64,000 bases of DNA from Streptomyces aurantiacus JA 4570 (lineage in GTDB: Bacteria; Actinomycetota; Actinomycetes; Streptomycetales; Streptomycetaceae). A program made the translations under genes and the position numbers. Positions within the stretch are counted from its first letter, which is position 1, and each line of letters begins with the position of its first letter. This document shows positions 59,022-64,000 of the stretch, piece by piece. The notes under the pieces were generated by a model. It was not told where the DNA came from, searched no databases, and saw only the letters and a list, made by a program, of their open reading frames with translations. Location of the stretch: NCBI RefSeq assembly GCF_000414115.1, contig NZ_AOPZ01000109.1:109113-173112 (forward strand), given 5' to 3'.

Positions 59022-59606
59022 TCAGGCAGGCTTCCGCGGCGCTCCGGCCCGCAGGCCGTCCATGACGAAGTCGAGCAGCCGCGCGGCGCGCGGCTGCCAC
59101 TCCTCCTGCGGGTCGATCAGCCACAGTCCGGCGATCGCCAGCATGAAGTCGTCGGAGGAGAGGCCCGGCCGGATGGTGCCCGCCCGCTCGTTGGCCTCAA
59201 GGAGGAGCGTGATGGCGGACGTGAGGGGGCCGTGCGCCACGCTCTTCAGCGTGCCGTGGCTGGTCGTCGCCACCCGCATCGCGTCGGCCAGGCCGACCTT
59301 CGTCATCGCGTACCGGGCGAGGTGGTCCATCCACTCCCGCAAAGCCCGCTCGGGCGGGAGGGTCTCCAGGAGTCGGGGGGCGGCGTCGGCGACCTGCCGC
59401 ACCTCGTGGCGGTAGACCTCCATGACCAGGGCCTCACGGCTCGGGAAGTGGCGGTAGAACGTCCCCTGGCCGACACATGCCTTCTTCGCGATGGCGCTCA
59501 GCGGTGCGTCGCCGCAGCGCGTCAACTCCTCCAGCGCCACGGCGAGGATGCGCTCGCGGTTGCGCTGCGCGTCCGAGCGCAGGGGGGTCTCTCGCTTCTC
59601 CCGCAC
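59022..59606 (-). CDS. TetR-family repressor
   Basis: A 194-residue TetR regulator. HTH residues about 10-57 (RILAVALEELTRCGDAPLSA; IAKKACVGQGTFYRHFPSRE), then an all-helical ligand domain. It starts at a GTG at 59606 with AGGAGG upstream. Two related dyads in its upstream gap (59685-59733) are probable operators through which it would repress itself and the MFS gene that follows. Confidence 0.92.
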   Translation of the reverse strand: MREKRETPLRSDAQRNRERILAVALEELTRCGDAPLSAIAKKACVGQGTFYRHFPSREALVMEVYRHEVRQVADAAPRLLETLPPERALREWMDHLARYAMTKVGLADAMRVATTSHGTLKSVAHGPLTSAITLLLEANERAGTIRPGLSSDDFMLAIAGLWLIDPQEEWQPRAARLLDFVMDGLRAGAPRKPA

Positions 59607-59684
59607 TCGTCGTCCTCCTGGGAATCACGGATGGGACCGGCACCGCCGGAGACGGGTTCGGGCCGCACGCATCGGGCCTTGCTA

Positions 59685-59733
59685 AGCGGACAACTGTCCA
59701 CTAGGTTCAAGGATTAACGGACAGCTGTCCGTT
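59685..59733. promoter_or_regulatory. Two TetR-type operators, centres 31 bp apart
   Basis: AACGGACAGCTGTCCGTT (59716-59733) is a perfect 18-bp palindrome. AGCGGACAACTGTCCACT (59685-59702) shares the GGACA-N2-TGTCC core and keeps 7 of 9 pairs. The centres are 31 bases apart, about three helical turns. They lie about 79-127 bases upstream of the TetR start in the 311-base gap to the molybdoenzyme genes. Confidence 0.85.
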
Positions 59734-59764
59734 TGAGTTCACTCCACCATAGCGGCAGACGTGG

Positions 59765-59778
59765 CCGAATGCATTCGG
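59765..59778. promoter_or_regulatory. Perfect 14-bp palindrome upstream of the molybdoenzyme operon
   Basis: CCGAATGCATTCGG is fully palindromic and differs from the TetR operators. It lies about 140 bases before the FeS-subunit start and may bind a regulator of the dehydrogenase operon. Confidence 0.5.
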
Positions 59779-59917
59779 TCGAGGGCGCCCGCCCCCGACC
59801 GCGCGTCGGCCGCACAGTGTTCTCGCCCCTCAGCTCGACCTTCCCGTGCCACCCGCGCCACCCGTGTTCCTCGCCCCGGCGCCCGTCGCGCACCGCAACC
59901 GCGAAAGAAGGCTGACC

Positions 59918-60517
59918 ATGGCTCCACCGACGTCCAGCGCCACCGCGACGTCCAGCGGCATCACCCTGAACGTCAACGGCGAGAAGCGCACGCTGCCCGT
60001 CGACCACCGCACCACCCTGCTCGACGCCCTGCGCGAGCGCCTCGACCTGACCGGCACCAAGAAGGGCTGCGACCAGGGCCAGTGCGGCGCCTGCACGGTC
60101 CTGGTCGACGGCCGCCGCACCCTGTCCTGCCTGCAGCTCGCGGTCGCCGCCGACGGCCGTGAGATCACCACCATCGAAGGCGTCGCCGAGGGCGACCGGC
60201 TGCACCCGGTGCAGCAGGCGTTCCTCGACCTCGACGGCTACCAGTGCGGCTACTGCACACCTGGCCAGATCTGTTCGGCGATCGCGGTCATCGAGGAGCA
60301 CGCGGCGGGCTGGCCGAGCGCCGCGACCGCCGACGTACGGCCCGAGGCGGGCCCGCCGCCGCTCGACGCGGACGAGATCCGTGAGCGGATGAGCGGCAAC
60401 CTGTGCCGCTGCGGCGCGTACGTCGCCATCGTCGACGCGGTCGCCCGCGCCGCCGACGAGGTGCGCGCGGCGGACGGGACGACCGAGGGCGTGGCAGCCA
60501 AGGAGGCGGCGGCATGA
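59918..60517 (+). CDS. 2Fe-2S subunit of a xanthine-dehydrogenase-family enzyme
   Basis: A 199-residue small subunit. The plant-type 2Fe-2S domain has CDQGQCGACTVLVDG and a later Cys in RTLSC; the second, helical 2Fe-2S domain has CGYCTPGQ and GNLCRCGAY. It transfers electrons from the molybdopterin site to FAD. A 20-residue linker separates the last two Cys motifs. GAAGG precedes the ATG at 59918. The first 12 residues are Thr/Ser/Ala-rich; I see no clear Tat signal, so a cytosolic complex is assumed. Confidence 0.94.
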   Translation: MAPPTSSATATSSGITLNVNGEKRTLPVDHRTTLLDALRERLDLTGTKKGCDQGQCGACTVLVDGRRTLSCLQLAVAADGREITTIEGVAEGDRLHPVQQAFLDLDGYQCGYCTPGQICSAIAVIEEHAAGWPSAATADVRPEAGPPPLDADEIRERMSGNLCRCGAYVAIVDAVARAADEVRAADGTTEGVAAKEAAA

Positions 60518-61515
60518 GGGAGTTCGGATACCAACGGGCGCACGACGTCTCCGGCGCCGTCGCCCTGCTCGGCGCCGACCCCGACGCGCGCTACCTGGGC
60601 GGCGGCACCAACCTCGTCGACCTGATGAAGACCGGCGTCGAACGGCCCGCGCTGCTCGTCGACGTCACCCAACTGCCCCTCGACGGCATCGAGGTGACGG
60701 CGGACGGCGGACTGCGCGTGGGCGCGACCGTCACGAACAGCGACCTCGCCGCCCACCCCGAAGTCCGGCGCCGCTACCCCGCCCTCGCCCAGGCCGTCCT
60801 CGCCGGCGCCTCCGGGCAGCTGCGCAACATGGCCACCGTCGGCGGCAACCTGCTCCAGCGCACCCGCTGCGGCTACTTCACCGACACCGCCAGGCCCTGC
60901 AACAAGCGGACACCGGGCAGCGGTTGCGCCGCCCGCGAGGGCGAGCACCACAACCACGCGATCCTCGGCGCCTCCGACCACTGCGTGGCCACCCACCCCT
61001 CCGACATGGCGGTGGCCCTCGCGGCCTTCGACGCCGTCATCTCGTACGAAACCGGCGACGGCCCCGGCGAGTTGGCGCTGGCCGACTTCTATCTGCCCGT
61101 CGGCGACACCCCGCACCGCGAGACCGCGCTGCCGCCCGGCGCGCTGATCACCCACGTCACCCTGCCGCCCGCCCCGGTCGCGGCGCACTCGCGCTACCGC
61201 AAGGTCCGCGAGCGGGCCTCGTACGCTTTCGCCATCGGCTCGGTGGCCGCCGCGCTCGACGTGCGGGACGGCGTCGTACGCGAAGTGCGCCTGGCCTTCG
61301 GCGCGGTGGCGTCGCGGCCGTGGCGCGCGCACGCGGCCGAACAGGCGCTGACCGGCGGGCCCGCCACGGCCGCCGCATTCGCCGCCGCCGCGGACGCCGA
61401 ACTCGCGGCCGCCGAGCCGCTGTCCGACAACGGCTACAAGGTGCCGCTCGTGCGCAATCTGACCGTGGCTGTGCTGTCCGAGCTGACGGAGCCGACCGAG
61501 GAGGCCGCCCGATGA
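60514..61515 (+). CDS. FAD subunit of a xanthine-dehydrogenase-family enzyme
   Basis: A 333-residue medium subunit with the CO-dehydrogenase flavoprotein fold: ARYLGGGTNLVDLMKTGVER and MATVGGNLLQRTRCGYF are the FAD pyrophosphate motifs, and HPSDMAVALAAFDA follows. A segment with several Cys (CGYFTDTARPCNKRTPGSGC) is the position where the YagS/4-hydroxybenzoyl-CoA reductase branch carries an extra 4Fe-4S cluster. The start overlaps the previous stop (ATGA). Confidence 0.93.
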   Translation: MREFGYQRAHDVSGAVALLGADPDARYLGGGTNLVDLMKTGVERPALLVDVTQLPLDGIEVTADGGLRVGATVTNSDLAAHPEVRRRYPALAQAVLAGASGQLRNMATVGGNLLQRTRCGYFTDTARPCNKRTPGSGCAAREGEHHNHAILGASDHCVATHPSDMAVALAAFDAVISYETGDGPGELALADFYLPVGDTPHRETALPPGALITHVTLPPAPVAAHSRYRKVRERASYAFAIGSVAAALDVRDGVVREVRLAFGAVASRPWRAHAAEQALTGGPATAAAFAAAADAELAAAEPLSDNGYKVPLVRNLTVAVLSELTEPTEEAAR

Positions 61516-63653
61516 CCACCGCGACCGGAACGACCAGGGCCGCGGGGGCCGTCGGCACCGCGCGCTCGCGCCTGGAGGGCCTGGCCAAGGTCACCGGCGA
61601 GGCGCGGTACGCGGGCGAAGTCCCGTTCGCCGAGCTCGCCCACGGCTGGATCGTCGTGTCCACCATCGCGCGCGGACGCGTCCGCCACGTCGACGACGGA
61701 CCCGTCCTGAAGATGCCCGGCGTCCTCGCCGTCCTCCACCACGGCAACGCCCCGCGCCTCCAGGAGGGCTTCGTCGGCTCCTTTGGGCCCGACCCGGTCG
61801 CGGAGATCCTCCAGCGGGACCGGGTGCCGCACATCGGCTGGCCGGTGGCGCTGGTCGTCGCCGAGACCTCCGAACAGGCCAGGGAGGCCGCCGAGGCGCT
61901 GGTCGTCCGGTACGACACCGAGCCGCACGACGTCGCCTTCTCCACCGAGCACCCCGCGCGCTACACGCCGGAAGCGAGCCCCCTGGGCCCCGCCGTCACG
62001 GAGAAGGGGGACCTGGAGGCCGAACTCGCCGCCTCCGACGTGGTCGTCGACGAGCGGTACACCACCCCCGAGCAGCACCACAACACCATGGAGCCGCACG
62101 CGGCCATGGCCCGCTGGGACAACGGACGGCTCGAAGTCGTCGACACCAGCCAGGGCACCAAGGCGACGGCGACGGACCTCGCCGCGCTCTTCCAGCTCGA
62201 CCCGGACTCGGTGCGCGTGCGCTCCGAGCACATCGGCGGCGGCTTCGGCTCCAAGGCCCTGGCCCGCGCGCACAACGTGCTCGCCGTCATGGCCACCACC
62301 GTCATCGACCGCCCCGTCCGGGTGGTCCTGACCCGACGCCAGATGTTCTCGCTCATCGGCTACCGCAGCCCCACGGACCAGCGGGTCAGGCTCGGCGCGG
62401 GCGCCGACGGACGGCTGCGCGCGTTCGACCACGACGGGGTGTCGCTCACCTCGACCCTGACCGAATTCGTGGAGTCGACCGGCGCGTTCGGCCGGTCGCT
62501 GTACGACGCCGAGGCGCACCGCACCGCCAACCACGTGGTACCGCTCGACGTGCCCACGCCGACCTTCATGCGCGCGCCGGGGGAGGCCCCCGGATCGTTC
62601 GCGCTGGAGTCCGCGTTCGACGAGCTCGCCGAGAAGTGCGGCCTGGACCCGATCGAACTGCGGGCCCGCAACGAACCGTCCGTGGGGCCCGTCACCGGGC
62701 TGCCGTTCGCGAGCAACGAACTGCTCACCTGCTTCCGCGAGGGTGCCCGCCGCTTCGGCTGGGACGCCCGCGACCCGCGCCCGGGCGTGCGCCGCGAAGG
62801 CCGGTGGCTGCTCGGCACGGGCACGGCCGCGGCCACCTTCCCGGCGGGGGCCGCCCCGTCGACGGCCGCGGTCACGGCGGAGGCGGACGGCACCTTCACC
62901 GTGCGGGTCAACGCGGCCGACGTCGGCACCGGGGCGCGCACCGCCCTCGCCCAGGTGGCCGCCGACGCGCTCGACGTGCCGCTGGAGCGGGTCCGCATCC
63001 GGATCGGCGACAGCGACCTGGGCCAGGCATGGCTGTCCGGCGGCTCCATGGGCACGCGTTCGTGGTCGTGGGCCGTCATGATCGCGGTGGACGAGCTGCG
63101 CGAGCGGCTCGCCCTGGGGGCGGACATCCCGCCGGAGGGCATCACCGTGCGCTCGGACACCACCGAGGCCATCGGCGCGCTCGCCCAGACCGAACGGCAC
63201 TCCTACGGCGCCCAGTTCGCCGAGGCCGCCGTCGACGTCTCCACCGGCGAAGTACGCGTACGCCGCATGCTCGGCATCTTCGCCGCCGGGAAGATCATCA
63301 ACCCGCTCACCGCGCGCAGCCAGTTCATCGGCGGCATGACCTGGGGCCTGTCCATGGCCCTGCACGAGGAGGCCGTCAGGGACCGGACGTCGGGCGCCCT
63401 CGCCAACGGCGACCTCGCGGGCTACCACTTCGCCGCCAACGCCGACGTGCCCGTCATCGAGGCGGACTGGGTCGACGACCCGGACCCGGACGACCCGGTC
63501 GGCATCAAGGGCATCGGCGAGATCGGCATCGTCGGCGCGGCCGCCGCGATCGCCAACGCGGTCTGGCACGCCACCGGCGTCCGCCACCGCCACCTGCCGA
63601 TCCGCCCGGACCGGGTCCTGGGCGCGGCCGCCGACGGGAGCTCCCGTGCTTGA
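61512..63653 (+). CDS. Molybdopterin subunit of a xanthine-dehydrogenase-family enzyme
   Basis: A 713-residue large subunit. The Mo-pterin motifs are HIGGGFGSKAL, FMRAPGEAPGSFALESAFDE and GIKGIGEIGIVGAA, the last with the catalytic Glu. This YagR-like branch oxidises aldehydes or N-heterocycles using water as oxygen donor. The ATG at 61512 overlaps the FAD-subunit stop and the maturation gene overlaps its end by 8 bases. The substrate is not clear; the branch includes PaoABC-type aldehyde oxidoreductases. Confidence 0.94.
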   Translation: MTTATGTTRAAGAVGTARSRLEGLAKVTGEARYAGEVPFAELAHGWIVVSTIARGRVRHVDDGPVLKMPGVLAVLHHGNAPRLQEGFVGSFGPDPVAEILQRDRVPHIGWPVALVVAETSEQAREAAEALVVRYDTEPHDVAFSTEHPARYTPEASPLGPAVTEKGDLEAELAASDVVVDERYTTPEQHHNTMEPHAAMARWDNGRLEVVDTSQGTKATATDLAALFQLDPDSVRVRSEHIGGGFGSKALARAHNVLAVMATTVIDRPVRVVLTRRQMFSLIGYRSPTDQRVRLGAGADGRLRAFDHDGVSLTSTLTEFVESTGAFGRSLYDAEAHRTANHVVPLDVPTPTFMRAPGEAPGSFALESAFDELAEKCGLDPIELRARNEPSVGPVTGLPFASNELLTCFREGARRFGWDARDPRPGVRREGRWLLGTGTAAATFPAGAAPSTAAVTAEADGTFTVRVNAADVGTGARTALAQVAADALDVPLERVRIRIGDSDLGQAWLSGGSMGTRSWSWAVMIAVDELRERLALGADIPPEGITVRSDTTEAIGALAQTERHSYGAQFAEAAVDVSTGEVRVRRMLGIFAAGKIINPLTARSQFIGGMTWGLSMALHEEAVRDRTSGALANGDLAGYHFAANADVPVIEADWVDDPDPDDPVGIKGIGEIGIVGAAAAIANAVWHATGVRHRHLPIRPDRVLGAAADGSSRA

Positions 63654-64000
63654 CATCGCCGAAGAGCTGGGCCGCTGGGCCGAGGAGGGCCGGGAGTTCG
63701 CCGTCGCCACCGTCGTGGCGGTCGGCGGCAGCGCTCCCCGCCCGCCCGGCGCCGCCCTCGCCGTGGACCGCGAGGGCACCGTCATCGGCTCGGTCTCCGG
63801 CGGCTGCGTGGAAGGCGCGGTGTACGAACTGTGCGCCCAGGCGCTCCAGGACGGCGAATCCGTCCTGGAACGCTTCGGCTACAGCGACGACGACGCCTTC
63901 GCCGTGGGCCTGACCTGCGGCGGCGTCATCGACATCCTCATCACCCCGGTTGGCGTCGACGCCCCGGACCGCCCCGTGTACGCGGCCGCCCTCGCGGCGG
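63646..64000 (+). CDS. XdhC/CoxI-family maturation protein, 3' end outside the window
   Basis: The first 118 codons of an XdhC/CoxI-like protein, which loads sulfurated Mo cofactor into this enzyme family. Visible motifs are FAVATVVAVGGSAPRPPGAA, IGSVSGGCVEGAVYELC and LTCGGVIDILITPV. A GTG at 63646 overlaps the large-subunit gene by 8 bases and has GGGAG upstream. The window ends inside the gene. Confidence 0.92.
   Translation, partial: MLDIAEELGRWAEEGREFAVATVVAVGGSAPRPPGAALAVDREGTVIGSVSGGCVEGAVYELCAQALQDGESVLERFGYSDDDAFAVGLTCGGVIDILITPVGVDAPDRPVYAAALAA

Overview
The window is high-GC actinobacterial chromosome, almost certainly Streptomyces. The signs are third-codon-position G/C close to saturation, many GTG and a few TTG starts behind GGAGG-type sites, Tat and lipobox secretion signals, a TTA (bldA-type) codon in a secreted protease gene, a dispersed Streptomyces intergenic repeat at 3732-3764, and many paralogous regulators and ABC systems. 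I see no rRNA, tRNA, CRISPR array, transposase or phage gene.

Layout. 1-3.6 kb: a leftward set of aromatic-ring enzymes (FAD monooxygenase, alpha/beta hydrolase, type I extradiol dioxygenase) and the first 23 codons of another gene that leaves the window. 3.8-8.8 kb: TPR protein, acyl-CoA thioesterase II, a Ski2-like DEAD/DEAH helicase, and a YdjM-like membrane protein. 8.9-14.6 kb: GlxA-type regulator next to a GAPDH gene, then a convergent LysR - tartrate dehydrogenase - dicarboxylate symporter set. 14.6-18.3 kb: two overlapping ABC half-exporters with complementary degenerate ATPase sites. 18.5-24.9 kb: L,D-transpeptidase lipoprotein, a Tat-exported GH109-like enzyme, a small barrel-type protein, a large FAD/FeS dehydrogenase and a MarR regulator divergent from an ABC exporter. 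25-32.3 kb: exporter, MltG-like protein, a TTA-containing subtilase and a thermolysin-like M4 protease.

32.7-37.6 kb is the most notable part. A gene encoding an XRE helix-turn-helix fused to an ECF-type sigma factor overlaps a gene for an unknown protein; next comes a compact lasso-peptide locus of precursor, cyclase, PqqD-like RRE protein and transglutaminase-like leader peptidase. The predicted core is 15 residues (GFGNRYNDVLGEQGW), a Gly1-Asp8 class II pattern like sungsanpin and chaxapeptin. No dedicated exporter is present, and strong tandem hairpins close the locus.

38-43.6 kb: a sulfonate operon (ssuC-ssuB-ssuA-ssuD plus a flavin monooxygenase) behind an apparently leaderless 27-residue Cys-containing leader peptide. 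43.7-49.7 kb: YjbQ protein, PP2C phosphatase, HAD phosphatase, a phosphoribosyltransferase/hydrolase fusion, FprA-type ferredoxin reductase behind iron-box-like sequences, and a STAS protein. 49.8-54.5 kb: a DUF5997-like gene divergent from a LysR effector domain lacking its HTH, a secreted M28 peptidase, an XRE regulator and an SDR. 54.6-57.6 kb: a metal-chelate (FecBCD-type) ABC importer. 57.6-59.6 kb: MFS exporter with TetR regulator and paired operators. 59.9-64 kb: an xanthine-dehydrogenase-family molybdoenzyme operon (FeS, FAD and Mo subunits) and the start of an XdhC-like maturation gene cut by the window end.

Most of the window is ordinary Streptomyces housekeeping and accessory metabolism. 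The lasso locus, its possible private sigma factor, the sulfur leader peptide and several regulatory dyads are what repay attention. All calls come from reading the sequence; no database search was run.
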